Program-made: the position numbers and the translations under genes | In this document: piece after piece, positions 1 to 9,884 of the stretch | How positions within the stretch are numbered: the stretch's first letter is position 1 | Layout: the number at the start of each line of letters is the position of its first letter | Origin: Flavobacteriales bacterium | GTDB taxonomy: Bacteria; Bacteroidota; Bacteroidia; Flavobacteriales_D; Sanyastnellaceae | Direction of reading: 5' to 3' | Assembly: GCA_016780385.1 (NCBI GenBank) | Contig: JADHLY010000002.1 | Location: 35,208 to 99,207, forward strand | DNA: 64,000 nucleotides | Notes under the pieces: model-generated | Told to the model about the DNA's origin: nothing | The model's input: the letters and a program-made list of their open reading frames with translations, nothing else | Databases searched by the model: none

Positions 1-3000
1 TGGGTGAACGCCAATCCGCCGTCTCCCTCAAAGAAATAGTCAGATGCGGCGAGGCCTTGCATTTGCAAACCATAGAATCGGAAAGCGCCGTCGGGTCCAA
101 TGCCCATTGCGGTTGTAGCAGAACCTGTTTCGATAGAATCGATGGCAGGGAGGCTCACGCAGGCGCTGGCTTCCGTTACTGTTCCCGTGCACGCGTTGTA
201 GATGCTCGCACCGGCCACACACTCAATGTCCTCAAGGTCTTCGAGGCACTGGACCGTGTAGTTTTGAAGGGTCTCGTCGACCACGTAGCACAAGGGGTCG
301 CAATCGTCGAGTTCAATGGGGTCGCCATTGCAGTCAAAGCCGGGCTCGGCATAAGCACAGGAGCCGTCCTCATCGGTGGCCTCCTCGTTATAGTTGCAGG
401 CAAATTCATCCGTACAACCCTCGAGCTCGAGTTCGTCGCAAATGCCGTCGGCATCGCTGTCGTTCAAGCAGTTTCCGTTGCAATCGACGAAGTCGCTCTC
501 GGGGTAGACACACAAGGTGCCATCGAAGTCGGTGGCGTCCGCGTCATAGTTACAGGCAATGGGGTCACCACAGCCAGGGATCTCGGCCTCGTCACAAATG
601 CCATCGCCATCCGCATCGTTGAGGCAGAGGCAGTCACAATCGAAGTAGTCTGCGCCACAGAATTGCTCAGGATAGACACAGGGAACGCCGTCCGTTGTGG
701 CGAGCGGGTTGTAGTTGCAGGCCGTTTCGTCCAAGCAGCCTTCGATGGGTGCTCCGGTTCCGAAGGGGAACGACTGGGGCGCATCAAACGTGCCCAATTC
801 GTCGCCTTCCTCGGCAGGTGTCAAGGTGAAGTCGAGCAGGTACTGCTCACAAGCATTCTCATCCCAGAGGATAAAGCTGATTTCGTCGCCTGCATCGGCG
901 TAGATGTTCATGTTGATCCAGCTGCCACCTTCGTACTCAAAGGCCACTGCGAGACCGACCGTGTTGCCGTTCACCTGCGCGAGTACCGTGCCACCTGGAA
1001 CGGGGAGACCATTGAAGAACACCTCTGCGATCACTGTGGAAGGGATCAATGGGAGCACCTCGACCGTAGTGTCTGGCTCGTTGCAGGGGTCCTCAAAGTC
1101 GCAGATGCCGTCATTGTCCGTGTCTACAAGGCAGTTGCCATCACAGTCGTAGCCGTCCACGGGGCCTGAGCCATTGCAGACGCCACAGGCATCGGGGGTT
1201 CCCACACAATCGTCGACGTCGTCACAGATGCCATCGGCATCCGCATCTGCCAAACAGGTGCCACCACAGACACCCAAGGCGTCCAGAACGTTGCCATCAC
1301 AATCACAGGCGCCATCGGCAATGCCGTCGCCACCACAGATGCCGCATTCGTCCAAAGCTGCACAAGAGCCATCGTCAATCGTGGCGTCCTCGTCGTAGTT
1401 GCAGGCCGCAGCATCGGTACAACCGGCACAGCTGGTGAATTCACAAGAACCGTCTTCGTCCGTGGCCGCCGCGCTGTAGTTGCAGGCTGAGGCATCGGTA
1501 CATCCTTCGACCTCATCTTCATCGCACACACCGTCGCCATCCGCGTCATTGAGGCAGGCGCCGTCGCAGTCGACGTAGTCAAAACCATAGAGGTCTGAGG
1601 GGTAGATACAAGTGGAGTTGTCTGTGTCCGTATAGTCGCCCGTGTTACAGGCCTCGGGGTCGGTACAGCCCGAAGTTTCGTCGCCGTCGCAGACACCGTC
1701 GCCGTCCACATCATTGATACAGAGGCCGTCGCAATCGAGCGCATCTGTGCCAAAGAGGTCGATGGGGTAGTTACAAGAGCCGTCGTCCATGTCCGCGAGC
1801 AAGTTGTAGTTGCAGGCCTCGCTGTCGGTACAACCCGGGATCGCGTTTCCACTCATGAAGGGAAGAATGGCGGGGTTGTCAAACGTGGAAAGCTCTTCGC
1901 CGTCTTCACTCACAGTGAAGGAGAGGTCGATGTCGTACAACGCGCAGGCTGCGGCATCGAAGAGTTGAAATTCAATCTCGTCGCCGGTGGTTGCGTAAAT
2001 CGTCATGCTCACCCAGCTGCTGCCCTCGTATTCGAAGGCTTCATCCACACCGGCAGTCTCGCCATCGACGAGCGCGATCAACGTCATGCCGACGACGGGC
2101 TGAAGGTCGAGGGTGACTTCTGAGATGAAGGAAACGGGCACCGTGGGGATGACGACGGGCGTCAGGTCGGGCTCGTTACAGGGATCGTCATCGTCACAAA
2201 TGCCGTCACCGTCAGTGTCTGCCAGGCAATTGCCATCGCAGTCCAGACCGGCGCCAGCATAGGTACAAGAACCGCTGTCGTCTGTCGCGTCCGCGTCATA
2301 GTTACAGGCCGTCTCATCCTGGCAGCCGGCCACTTCGTCTTCATCACAGATGCCGTCTTCGTCGGCGTCGTTCAAGCAGTTGCCCGCACAATCGAGGTTG
2401 GCCTCTGCGTAGGTACAAGAACCGTTATCGTCCGTCGCATCCGCGTCATAGTTACAGGCCGTCTCATCCTGGCAGCCGGCAACTTCATCCTCATCACAGA
2501 TGCCGTCTTCGTCGGCGTCGTTGAGGCAAGCACAGTCGCAGTCGACATTGGTCAAGCCGCCGCAGAGGTCTTCTGCATATTCACAGCTTCCGTCGTCGAC
2601 GGTGAAGTTGGCGTCGTAGTTACAGGCTTCGAGGTCGGTACAACCAGCGGCGGGCCCTCCTGCTCCAAAAAAGAAGGTGTCGCGGAATTCGGTCATGCCG
2701 TTTCCATTGATGAAAACCTGGCAATAGATCTGACCGCTCAGTTCGCCGGTCGTCGTGAATTGACCCACGAGCACGCGCAAGTCGTCACCAGCAATGCCGT
2801 TAGAGTCACCATTGAGCGCGTACCAAGCACCACCGATGAGGTCATCAATGGCGATGTTGGAACCGGGCATGCCGCCACCTGGATCGAAATTGGTCACCCA
2901 GGGGTTGTCCGTGGACTGAACGGTGCTCACGTTGGCTTCACCGGCTCCGGGGTTGGGCACGCCGGAGATTCCGATGGTCACCCAGCTGTCGTACACCAGG

Positions 3001-3347
3001 TCGGGATAGACCGGGAAGAGCAGGCTGTTGATGCCATTGGGGGTTGCGGCACCCAAAGTGGCATGATAGAAGTCTGTCGTGGTGTTGACATACGTAGGAT
3101 TGGTCTCGTCACCAGACACAGACGACATGAAGTCGTCGGCGTTGTTCATGGACACGTAAAGCCGTGTGCTCGAGTAACCCGTGAGGTCGGTGATGCCGAG
3201 GGCGCCTACGAGGAGGCCGATGTCTTCTGAGACCACTTCCATTTCGAGGTCGTACCCTTCCGGAGCTGGAGAGGAAGTCACTTGTCCAAAAGTGAAAGTG
3301 CAAGAGAGGGCGAAGAGAAGCCCGAGGAGCATGCGATAAGCGTTCAT
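1..3347 (-). CDS. Secreted Cys/Asp-rich repeat protein, 3'-incomplete (runs off the window start)
   Basis: The reading frame is open from the ATG at 3347 to base 1, at least 1115 codons; the C-terminus lies outside the window. The N-terminus is a clear signal peptide ([22 protein letters not shown]). About 220 residues of non-repetitive sequence follow. Then come about ten units of 45-50 residues, each opening with GC-T/Q-D-x2-ACNY and closing with an Asp-rich DxDxDGICDxxE loop, like the calcium-binding loops of thrombospondin type-3 or MopE-like repeats. Two copies of a different ~100-residue module (containing FEYEG-SW and GDEI-F) interrupt the array, near 1846-2165 and 727-1075. After the last repeat, below about position 330, a non-repeat region begins that includes [13 protein letters not shown] expect an exported, probably cell-surface or T9SS-delivered protein, but the C-terminal sorting domain is not visible. 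The function is unknown. The upstream neighbour leuS is read in the same direction but is a separate unit. Confidence 0.88.
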   Translation of the reverse strand, partial: MNAYRMLLGLLFALSCTFTFGQVTSSPAPEGYDLEMEVVSEDIGLLVGALGITDLTGYSSTRLYVSMNNADDFMSSVSGDETNPTYVNTTTDFYHATLGAATPNGINSLLFPVYPDLVYDSWVTIGISGVPNPGAGEANVSTVQSTDNPWVTNFDPGGGMPGSNIAIDDLIGGAWYALNGDSNGIAGDDLRVLVGQFTTTGELSGQIYCQVFINGNGMTEFRDTFFFGAGGPAAGCTDLEACNYDANFTVDDGSCEYAEDLCGGLTNVDCDCACLNDADEDGICDEDEVAGCQDETACNYDADATDDNGSCTYAEANLDCAGNCLNDADEDGICDEDEVAGCQDETACNYDADATDDSGSCTYAGAGLDCDGNCLADTDGDGICDDDDPCNEPDLTPVVIPTVPVSFISEVTLDLQPVVGMTLIALVDGETAGVDEAFEYEGSSWVSMTIYATTGDEIEFQLFDAAACALYDIDLSFTVSEDGEELSTFDNPAILPFMSGNAIPGCTDSEACNYNLLADMDDGSCNYPIDLFGTDALDCDGLCINDVDGDGVCDGDETSGCTDPEACNTGDYTDTDNSTCIYPSDLYGFDYVDCDGACLNDADGDGVCDEDEVEGCTDASACNYSAAATDEDGSCEFTSCAGCTDAAACNYDEDATIDDGSCAALDECGICGGDGIADGACDCDGNVLDALGVCGGTCLADADADGICDDVDDCVGTPDACGVCNGSGPVDGYDCDGNCLVDTDNDGICDFEDPCNEPDTTVEVLPLIPSTVIAEVFFNGLPVPGGTVLAQVNGNTVGLAVAFEYEGGSWINMNIYADAGDEISFILWDENACEQYLLDFTLTPAEEGDELGTFDAPQSFPFGTGAPIEGCLDETACNYNPLATTDGVPCVYPEQFCGADYFDCDCLCLNDADGDGICDEAEIPGCGDPIACNYDADATDFDGTLCVYPESDFVDCNGNCLNDSDADGICDELELEGCTDEFACNYNEEATDEDGSCAYAEPGFDCNGDPIELDDCDPLCYVVDETLQNYTVQCLEDLEDIECVAGASIYNACTGTVTEASACVSLPAIDSIETGSATTAMGIGPDGAFRFYGLQMQGLAASDYFFEGDGGLAFT
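2262..2539 (-). repeat. Near-identical tandem 150-bp repeat inside the Cys/Asp-rich protein gene
   Basis: Two adjacent repeat units match almost base for base with a 150-bp (50-codon) period: the stretch beginning at 2269 recurs at 2419, and both contain the same run through the [11 protein letters not shown] and [16 protein letters not shown] codons. The other repeats of the gene are similar only at protein level, so this pair looks like a recent in-frame duplication. Confidence 0.8.
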
Positions 3348-3388
3348 GGTGCCGTATAAATAAGCCTTGACGTCAGATATAACTTATA

Positions 3389-3420
3389 CAAAGATGCGAA
3401 ATTCTTCGACTAACAGCAAA
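3389..3420 (-). promoter_or_regulatory. Promoter of the Cys/Asp-rich repeat protein gene
   Basis: On the minus strand a -33 TTTG (3420-3417) is followed after 20 bases by CATCTTTG (3396-3389), one mismatch from the Bacteroidota -7 consensus TAnnTTTG. The spacing fits the known 19-21 base optimum. Transcription would begin near 3383, leaving a leader of about 35 bases before the ATG at 3347. The rest of the 3348-3538 gap is AT-rich and shows no gene. Confidence 0.6.
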
Positions 3421-3538
3421 ATATTTGCAGTTCATCGATGAAAAAAGGCAATTCGCAGAGAAAAATTTGTGGGCGTAGCACTTCAAACGGGGCCATGGAA
3501 ATGGCTCCGACTCCATTGATTACCAGCTCAGAACCGGC

Positions 3539-6346
3539 TTAGCCTACGATGTTGATGATGCGGCCCGGAACCACGATCACTTTTCGGGGTTCACGGCCAC
3601 CCAATTGCTCAGAAGTGCGGGGGTCTGCGAGAACAGCGGCCTCCACTTCCTTGGGATTGAGGTCTGCGGCGACTTCAAACTGGAAGCGCACCTTGCCATT
3701 GAATTGGACGGGATAACGCACCTCGGATTCCACCAATTTGTCGCCATCCCATTTGGGCCACGCAGCATCCACGACGGAACCTGCACCTTGGGCGGTCGAC
3801 CAGAGCTCTTCTGCAAGGTGGGGCGCATAAGGTGCGAGGATGGCCGCCAGTGGCTGGAGCACGGCACGCTCATGGCAGCCCTGCTCGGTCAACTCATTGA
3901 CCCCAATCATCAGGGCGCTCACGACGGTGTTCCAGCTCAGGCGGTCCAGGTCTTCGGTGACCTTCTTGATGGTCTTGTGCAAGGTCCGTTCGGAATCGGA
4001 TGACGGCGCATCATCGGTGATGATGGCCTGCCCTTCGGCATTGAGATACAAACGGGTCAGTTTGCGCAGGAAGCCATGTACACCACTGATGCCTTGGGTG
4101 TCCCAAGGCTTGGCCTGCTCGAGCGGACCGAGGAACATCTCGTAGCACCTTAGGGTGTCGGCCCCGTAGCGCTCGACGAGGTCATCGGGGTTTTCGACAT
4201 TGTACTTGGACTTGGACATCTTCTCGACCTCGCTCCCACACCGGTATTCGCCTTCTTCGTTGAGTTCGAATTGGGCATCGGCAAACTCGGGCCGCCAGGC
4301 CTTGAAGGCCTCCGTGTCCAATATGTCGTTGCGGACCATGGAGATGTCCACGTGCAGGCGCTGCGTGCGCTGCGCTTTGCGCTGTTCGAAGGTCACAAAG
4401 GTGTTGGTGCCTTCTACGCGGTACACAAAGCTGCTGCGCCCGAGGATCATGCCCTGGTTGACCATCTTGGCGAAGGGCTCATCAAAGCCAATGGTGCCGA
4501 GGTCAAAGAGGAATTTGGTCCAAAACCGGCTGTACAACAGGTGGCCCGTGCCGTGTTCCGCACCGCCCATGTACAGGTCGACCTGCCCCCAGTAATCGCT
4601 TTTCTCGCGGCTACACAGGGAGGTGTTGTTGTGGGGGTCCATGTACCGGAGGAAGTACCAGCTGGAACCCGCCCAACCCGGCATGGTGTTGTATTCCATG
4701 CGGTCGCCCCGCGAGACGTTCCACTCCGATGCGCGGGCAAGCGGGGGGTCGCCATCCTCCGTTGGGAGATAGGCATCCACCTCAGGGAGCAAGACCTGCT
4801 CGTCTTCGATCAGCTGAGGAATGCCGTCTACATAACAGACAGGAAAGGGCTCACCCCAGTATCGCTGGCGGCTGAAGACAGCGTCGCGAAGTCGGTAGTT
4901 GACCCGGGGTGCGGCGAAACCGGCAGCCGTGGTTTCCGCAATGGCCTTGGGCAACACCTCCGAGCAGGAAAGGCCACTCCATGGGCCGCTATTGCAAAGG
5001 ATGGCGCTCTTGTCTCCGCAAGCACCGCTCTCGATGTCGTGCCCTTCGAAAATCGGGGGGATTTCCAGATCGAAATGTCGGGCGAACTCCCAATCGCGTT
5101 GGTCCCCAGCGGGAACGGCCATGACCGCTCCTGTGCCGTAGCCGGCCAAAACATAGTCGGCGATCCAGATGGGCATCGGCGCCCCGGTCAATGGGTGCAG
5201 GGCGTGACCACCGGTGAAGCATCCGGTCACTCCGCGGTCGCCCGCCATGCGCTCCCGCTCGCTGCGCGCGGCCGTTTCGGCTTGGTAGGCGGCCACTGCA
5301 TCTTTTTGTTCCTCGGTGGTAATGTCGGCGACGAGCTCGTGCTCGGGTGCGAGCACCAGGAAGTTCGCCCCATACAACGTGTCGGGTCTTGTAGAGAAGA
5401 CCTCCACCGTCTTTTCGGCGTGGTGTTGGACGGCAAACTTGAGCTGGGCTCCAGTCGACTTTCCAATCCAGTTGCGCTGAACCTCCTTGATGCTGTCGGA
5501 CCAATCAATGCCGTCGAGCCCGGAAATCAGGCGGTCAGCATAGGCGGTGATCCGCATCATCCATTGCCGCATTTTTTTGCGGACCACAGGGTGGCCGCCC
5601 CGCTCACTGCGTCCTCCGATGACCTCATCGTTGGCGAGCACAGTCCCGAGCGCCGGGCACCAATTGACCTCGCTGTCGGCGAGGTAGGCCAAGCGGTAGG
5701 CCATCAGGACATCACTCTGACCATTGTCGTCGAGGGCAATCCATTGGCTTGCCGTGAAGTGCCCGTCAAAATCCCCTCCCCACAGTGCGGTCCCGGCCGC
5801 CGTCAGGGTTTCCTCTCCCACGGACCAATTCAGGCCCGCATTGCCCTGAGCCTCAAAGTGGGACACGAGGTCAGTGATGGGCGCCGCCTTGCCGGCCCCA
5901 TTGTCATAGCCATGTTCAAACAGGCGGGCAAAAATCCACTGGGTCCAGCGGTAATATTCCGGGCTGCTGGTGCGCACCTCCCGCGACCAATCGTAGCTGA
6001 AACCGAGCAGGTCGAGTTGCTGGCGGTACCGTGCGATGTTGCGCTCTGTGGTGATGGCCGGGTGCTGTCCAGTCTGAATGGCATACTGCTCTGCGGGGAG
6101 GCCAAAGCTGTCATACCCTTGTGGATGCAGCACATTGTAGCCTTGCTGGCGCTTGTAGCGGGCGATCACATCCGAGGCGATATATCCCAAGGGGTGACCG
6201 ACGTGCAGTCCTGCACCACTGGGGTACGGAAACATGTCCAGTACATAGTACTTGTCCTTCTGCAGGTCTTCGGTGACAGCGTAGGTGCCTTGCTCTTGCC
6301 AATGCTGGCGCCACTTGGATTCAATGGCTTTGAAGTCGTATTCCAT
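3539..6346 (-). CDS. leuS: Leucyl-tRNA synthetase
   Basis: The 935-residue class I synthetase charges tRNA-Leu in the cytoplasm. The HIGH-type motif HVGH lies at residues 48-51, inside the context PYPSGAGLHVGHPLGY. The editing domain follows, and the KMSKS loop (EKMSKSKYN) lies near residue 708, preceded by an insertion with an ILGRSSF start that is common in Bacteroidota LeuRS. The C-terminal anticodon-binding region ends with a VIVVPGRIINIVG tail. I chose the ATG at 6346 (MEYDFKAIESKW) and not the longer frame opening at 6427. The family starts here, and a TATCTTCG promoter box (6372-6365) would otherwise lie inside the coding sequence. It diverges from the deacetylase gene. Very sure of the assignment. 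Confidence 0.98.
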   Translation of the reverse strand: MEYDFKAIESKWRQHWQEQGTYAVTEDLQKDKYYVLDMFPYPSGAGLHVGHPLGYIASDVIARYKRQQGYNVLHPQGYDSFGLPAEQYAIQTGQHPAITTERNIARYRQQLDLLGFSYDWSREVRTSSPEYYRWTQWIFARLFEHGYDNGAGKAAPITDLVSHFEAQGNAGLNWSVGEETLTAAGTALWGGDFDGHFTASQWIALDDNGQSDVLMAYRLAYLADSEVNWCPALGTVLANDEVIGGRSERGGHPVVRKKMRQWMMRITAYADRLISGLDGIDWSDSIKEVQRNWIGKSTGAQLKFAVQHHAEKTVEVFSTRPDTLYGANFLVLAPEHELVADITTEEQKDAVAAYQAETAARSERERMAGDRGVTGCFTGGHALHPLTGAPMPIWIADYVLAGYGTGAVMAVPAGDQRDWEFARHFDLEIPPIFEGHDIESGACGDKSAILCNSGPWSGLSCSEVLPKAIAETTAAGFAAPRVNYRLRDAVFSRQRYWGEPFPVCYVDGIPQLIEDEQVLLPEVDAYLPTEDGDPPLARASEWNVSRGDRMEYNTMPGWAGSSWYFLRYMDPHNNTSLCSREKSDYWGQVDLYMGGAEHGTGHLLYSRFWTKFLFDLGTIGFDEPFAKMVNQGMILGRSSFVYRVEGTNTFVTFEQRKAQRTQRLHVDISMVRNDILDTEAFKAWRPEFADAQFELNEEGEYRCGSEVEKMSKSKYNVENPDDLVERYGADTLRCYEMFLGPLEQAKPWDTQGISGVHGFLRKLTRLYLNAEGQAIITDDAPSSDSERTLHKTIKKVTEDLDRLSWNTVVSALMIGVNELTEQGCHERAVLQPLAAILAPYAPHLAEELWSTAQGAGSVVDAAWPKWDGDKLVESEVRYPVQFNGKVRFQFEVAADLNPKEVEAAVLADPRTSEQLGGREPRKVIVVPGRIINIVG

Positions 6347-6364
6347 GCCCACGGGATGTAGTTG

Positions 6365-6372
6365 CGAAGATA
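6365..6372 (-). promoter_or_regulatory. -7 promoter box TATCTTCG of leuS
   Basis: TATCTTCG on the minus strand ends 18 bases before the leuS ATG at 6346. It fits the TAnnTTTG -7 element with one change (C for the third T), a form that recurs through the window. The predicted leader is only about 12 bases. No clear -33 TTG is seen at ideal spacing. Confidence 0.5.
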
Positions 6373-6446
6373 CCTTGGCATAACGCCGCGGCATCGCCGG
6401 GATTTCCCACAGGCTCAACGTGGGCAAAACCCGGTTTTCGTTGGCA

Positions 6447-7115
6447 ATGATTCGGGCGGGGTTCAGGCTTATTTCTCAAATTGCCGCCGTGTATTCCACC
6501 CGGATTCCCGCACCTGTCACGACGCTGTTCCCCACCTTTCTATGGACGGGGGAGGAAGAGGGGCAGCAAGTCCACCTGACATTTGACGATGGCCCTCATC
6601 CCGAATGGACCCCACGCATTCTCGACATGTTGGGCGAGGCCGGGCAGAAGGCCACCTTTTTTTGTGTCGGCCAAAACGTGGAGCGCTACCCGGACATCTT
6701 CGACCGCATCCGAGGAGAGGGCCACAGTTGGGGCAACCACACCATGCGGCATGAATCCGGTTGGACTGCGGGCCAGTATGCCTACCTCAAGAGTTTCCTT
6801 GAATGCGAAGCCATTACGGCTTCCGGATTGTTTCGGCCGCCCTATGGTCGAATGACGCGGGCGCAGGCCCGGGCCATTTCTGCGCGCAGTGCGATTGTGA
6901 TGTGGGACCTGTTGTCTGGGGACTTCGACCAACGCCGGTCGGCAAAGGAGTGCCTGGATGCCACCTGGCGTCACATGAAGCCAGGTTCCATCGCCGTGTT
7001 GCACGACAGCGAGAAGGCGGCCCCCCGCACCATGGGGTTGTTAGAAGGCCTCCTGGGCAACCTGCACGAACAGGGCTGGATGAGCACAGGGCTGCACATG
7101 CCCAAGACAGATTAG
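6447..7115 (+). CDS. NodB-type polysaccharide deacetylase
   Basis: A carbohydrate esterase family 4 enzyme of 222 residues, expected to remove N-acetyl groups from a polysaccharide. All five NodB motifs are readable: TFDDGP with the catalytic and metal Asp, HTMRH with the metal-binding His pair, RPPYG, the SGDFD segment, and IAVLHDS. The frame opens with GTG at 6420, but the ATG at 6447 (MIRAGFRLISQ) is the more likely start. The N-terminal segment is mildly hydrophobic and could be a membrane anchor. The gene diverges from leuS, with a 100-base gap between the starts. The physiological substrate cannot be told from sequence: peptidoglycan or an exopolysaccharide are both possible. Confidence 0.93.
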   Translation: MIRAGFRLISQIAAVYSTRIPAPVTTLFPTFLWTGEEEGQQVHLTFDDGPHPEWTPRILDMLGEAGQKATFFCVGQNVERYPDIFDRIRGEGHSWGNHTMRHESGWTAGQYAYLKSFLECEAITASGLFRPPYGRMTRAQARAISARSAIVMWDLLSGDFDQRRSAKECLDATWRHMKPGSIAVLHDSEKAAPRTMGLLEGLLGNLHEQGWMSTGLHMPKTD

Positions 7116-7190
7116 CCGGAATATTCCGACAACAGAACGCCGCACTTCGCTGACCCTCTGCGGCGAATTATATCGTCAACTTAGCACCTG

Positions 7191-7634
7191 ATGGCTGGCT
7201 TGACAGATCCCTTGCGCGTGTTGTACATCGATGACGATGAAATGGCATTGACCTTGACGCAGCTTCAGTTGCTCAATGCAGGCATTCATACCGAAACGAC
7301 CGCCGATGCCTTGGAAGCCGTGAGTATTCTGGCCACTGAGAACCCCACCTTGATTTTGTTGGATTCGGTCATGCCGACCATTGACGGGGTTGAGTTTTTG
7401 CAGCTGATGAGGTCGTTGCAATTCGAATATCCAGTGGTCTTTTTTACCGGGCACGGTGTAGAGGAGCTGGCCGAAGCCGTGCAGGAATTTGACGTCCTCG
7501 GCATCCTCGACAAGCAAAAGGACAGAATGAATCTGCCTGAGCGACTGAAGTCACTCTATGCCGCACACTGCGGTGGAATGCACGAAGGCCTTAGTCCTTC
7601 TGAGACTGCTGCCGGGCATCCCGCAGCATCTTGA
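7191..7634 (+). CDS. Single-domain response regulator (CheY-like receiver)
   Basis: A 147-residue protein made almost only of a receiver domain. The acidic pocket is seen as IDDDE near residues 14-18, the phospho-acceptor Asp lies in LLDSVMP near residue 57, the conserved Thr/Ser position in FFTGHG, and the conserved Lys in LDKQKD. No output domain follows; the last 30 residues look disordered. It presumably relays phosphate in a two-component system, but no histidine kinase is nearby. Its last 44 bases overlap the 3' end of the DUF349 gene on the other strand. Confidence 0.9.
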   Translation: MAGLTDPLRVLYIDDDEMALTLTQLQLLNAGIHTETTADALEAVSILATENPTLILLDSVMPTIDGVEFLQLMRSLQFEYPVVFFTGHGVEELAEAVQEFDVLGILDKQKDRMNLPERLKSLYAAHCGGMHEGLSPSETAAGHPAAS

Positions 7635-9327
7635 GCTTGCGGCTGATTTCGCCCATTTCCCGCTTGTCCACTTCGATTTTCTTCTGAAAGTCAGCCACGA
7701 TGGATGCCGCGCCCTTTCCGGTGAAAATGCCCATGTTGTTTTCGTACTGGGTCACGCGCTTGCGCAATCGGTCCATCTTCTCGCGGAGGACCCGTTCTTC
7801 TTTGCGGGCCATATGCTCGGCGCCTTCACCACCGGATACCAGGCTTTCGACGCGTTGCTTGTAAGCCTCCACTGAGCGCTCGCTTCGTTTTTCGCCGAGG
7901 GCATCGAATTTTTTGTCCATGGCGTTGCCGTAGCGCTCGACGATTTGCTCGAACACTTTTCTGGGGACATGGCCACTTTCGGCCCACCGCTTCGAAAAGG
8001 CCTTCAATGAGGCCAAGTCATTGCCGTGATTGCCGGAGAGCTCAAAGGCCTCAATCTCTTTGATTAGCTCCTCTTTGGTCTTTTGGTTGACCATGTATTC
8101 TTTGTCGCGGTCTGCGAATTGGGCCTTGCGCGCCGTGAAGAACTGGTCGCAGGCACCTCGGAATTGGCGCCACAACTTGTTTTCGTCCCTCGGACCTGCG
8201 GACCCCAAGTCTTTCCACTCTTTTTGCAAGACCATCAGACGGTCAGCCGTCTGTTTCCAGGCCGCGCTTTCGGCCAGTCCAGCCGCTTCTTCGGCAATGG
8301 CCTGCTTGCGGTCCCGCACTTTTTGTTGGGCGGCGCGCATGTCGGCAAAAGCGGCATCGCGCTTCTGGAAAAACAGGTCGCACAGGCTCCTGAAGTTTTC
8401 CCATACTTCTTGGTCGTCTTTGCGTCCTGCAAAGCCCACCGTTTTCCAACGCTTTTGGATGTCCTTGACCTTTTCGGCCTGAGCCGGCCAGGCGGTCGAA
8501 TCTTGGACCTCCTCTTCTAGCAAGGTTCGGACTTCTTCAACCAAGGCCTGCTTGGCTTCGAGGTGCTTTTGGAAGCCCTCCCGTATGGAATCGTAATGGG
8601 CCTTGATTTCGTCCAGGGCGCCGCGGGTGTGGCCGAAAAAGGTGTCGGCCAGCTCTTGATAGGTTTCGCGTGGACTGGGTCCGATGTCGAACCATGCTTT
8701 CATGTAACTCCGCGCCAACAGCTCCTTTTCCTTGAGGTCGGTGACCGTGCCCAATTGGGCTGCCTGAGCCAAGAGGTCCTCTTTCTTTTTGAGGTTCACT
8801 TGCAGGTCGTGGTCCTGCAATTGCTTGTAGATGTTGACGTTGTAGAAGAATTCGTCGCGCAACCGGTGCCAAGCGTCGTGCACCTCCTTGTATTGGTCAC
8901 CGGGGACGTTTCCGATGGCATTCCACTCCTCGGTTAAGGTGTTGAAAGCGTCAAACATCTTACCGATGTGCTCTTCATTGGCCACCAATTCTTGCATGGA
9001 AGCCAAGACCGTCTTCTTCTTTTCGAGGTTGGCTCTCTGTTCGGCAGCCACTTGCTCTCGCCATGCCTTTTCGCGCTCGCGGAAGGCCTTGTACATCTCG
9101 TCGTTGCGGGCGTCTTCCTCGTCTGGCTCATAGGTGAACCGGATGGGCTCTTCACCGGGCTCTGGTGCGGGATGTTCAACTTCGTCAAAGGCGGCCCGCT
9201 GGGTTGTGACATCTTTTTCCCGGGCATCCTTGTACACCTCGAATGCAGTGCGGACTTCGACACGCACGGCTTCGATTTCCGGGTTCTCTAGCAACGACGC
9301 AATGCGCTGATTGATCTCGGCTTTCAT
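7591..9327 (-). CDS. DUF349-domain protein
   Basis: This 578-residue, highly charged, alpha-helical protein has about five DUF349 repeats, recognisable by recurring W-x2-(I/V/L)-G-x-(V/A) helices (for example WNAIGNVPGD, WKTVGFAGRKDD, WKDLGSAGPRDE). Repeats lie roughly from residue 130 to 490, and a coiled-coil C-terminus follows. No catalytic motif or membrane segment is seen. The molecular role of this family is not established. It starts at ATG 9327, divergent from recX. A TATCTTCG box on the minus strand at 9446-9439, inside the start of recX, could be its promoter with a leader of about 105 bases. The 3' end overlaps the receiver-domain gene by 44 bases. Confidence 0.9.
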   Translation of the reverse strand: MKAEINQRIASLLENPEIEAVRVEVRTAFEVYKDAREKDVTTQRAAFDEVEHPAPEPGEEPIRFTYEPDEEDARNDEMYKAFREREKAWREQVAAEQRANLEKKKTVLASMQELVANEEHIGKMFDAFNTLTEEWNAIGNVPGDQYKEVHDAWHRLRDEFFYNVNIYKQLQDHDLQVNLKKKEDLLAQAAQLGTVTDLKEKELLARSYMKAWFDIGPSPRETYQELADTFFGHTRGALDEIKAHYDSIREGFQKHLEAKQALVEEVRTLLEEEVQDSTAWPAQAEKVKDIQKRWKTVGFAGRKDDQEVWENFRSLCDLFFQKRDAAFADMRAAQQKVRDRKQAIAEEAAGLAESAAWKQTADRLMVLQKEWKDLGSAGPRDENKLWRQFRGACDQFFTARKAQFADRDKEYMVNQKTKEELIKEIEAFELSGNHGNDLASLKAFSKRWAESGHVPRKVFEQIVERYGNAMDKKFDALGEKRSERSVEAYKQRVESLVSGGEGAEHMARKEERVLREKMDRLRKRVTQYENNMGIFTGKGAASIVADFQKKIEVDKREMGEISRKLKMLRDARQQSQKD

Positions 9328-9404
9328 GGCATTTCTGAGTTGGCTTCACCAGGCGTTCCCGGTGGTTTGCAGTTGGTACTTCCGACAACGCCGCACTCCG
9401 TAGA

Positions 9405-9884
9405 TTGAGCGCTGTGGACGGAAAAAAAGATGTTTCCTCGAAGATACGACATTGGTGCGCGCGTTCAGAGCGTTCGCCAGAGCAGGTGCGTCGGAAGCTC
9501 TATGCTTGGGGCGAACGCGATGGAATAGAGCGGGCCATCGAGGCTTTGATTCAGGACGGGTATTTGGACGCCCAGCGCTTTGCCGAGGCCTATGCAGCCG
9601 ATCACATTCGCCTGAAAGGCTGGGGTCCGGCCAAGGTGGCGGCTGGCTTGAGGGTTGAGCACGGAATCAGCGCGGACATCGTGGACAGGGCATTGGAACT
9701 GGTGTCCTCCGAAGATGTGCTGGATGCGGCCTGCCGGGCCGCGCGCAAGCGGAAATTGCACCGTCCGGATGAAGACCCTTCCAAAGCCATAGCCAGCCTG
9801 CTGCGAAAGGGGTTCAATTTCGATGTCGCCAGGCAGGCGGTGTCGGCGGAGGATGCGCCCCCTAAATTTGGGCCCTCATGCTGA
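9405..9884 (+). CDS. recX: RecX-family regulatory protein
   Basis: A 159-residue RecX homologue, a small helical protein that in studied bacteria binds RecA filaments and limits their activity. The tandem three-helix repeats are readable: [19 protein letters not shown], then [24 protein letters not shown], then [16 protein letters not shown]. The start is not ATG: TTG at 9405 or GTG at 9414 are the only choices long enough to keep the first repeat intact. recA is not in the window. The stop overlaps the ATG of prfB by 7 bases, so the two are probably translated together. Confidence 0.9.
   Translation: MSAVDGKKDVSSKIRHWCARSERSPEQVRRKLYAWGERDGIERAIEALIQDGYLDAQRFAEAYAADHIRLKGWGPAKVAAGLRVEHGISADIVDRALELVSSEDVLDAACRAARKRKLHRPDEDPSKAIASLLRKGFNFDVARQAVSAEDAPPKFGPSC

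Noticed and set aside
57..1169. 370-codon frame opposite the repeat protein
   Set aside because: It mirrors the repeats of the minus-strand gene, has no domain of its own, and the minus-strand frame has a signal peptide and conserved repeats.
4271..6361. 696-codon open frame antisense to leuS
   Set aside because: leuS is certain on the other strand. In GC-rich DNA with biased codon use, long antisense frames arise by chance; the translation has no recognisable domain.
7117..7165. Palindrome CGGAATATTCCG and a GCCGCA/TGCGGC stem between the deacetylase and receiver-domain genes
   Set aside because: Both are short, no T-run follows, and no second copy was found, so neither a terminator nor an operator can be claimed.
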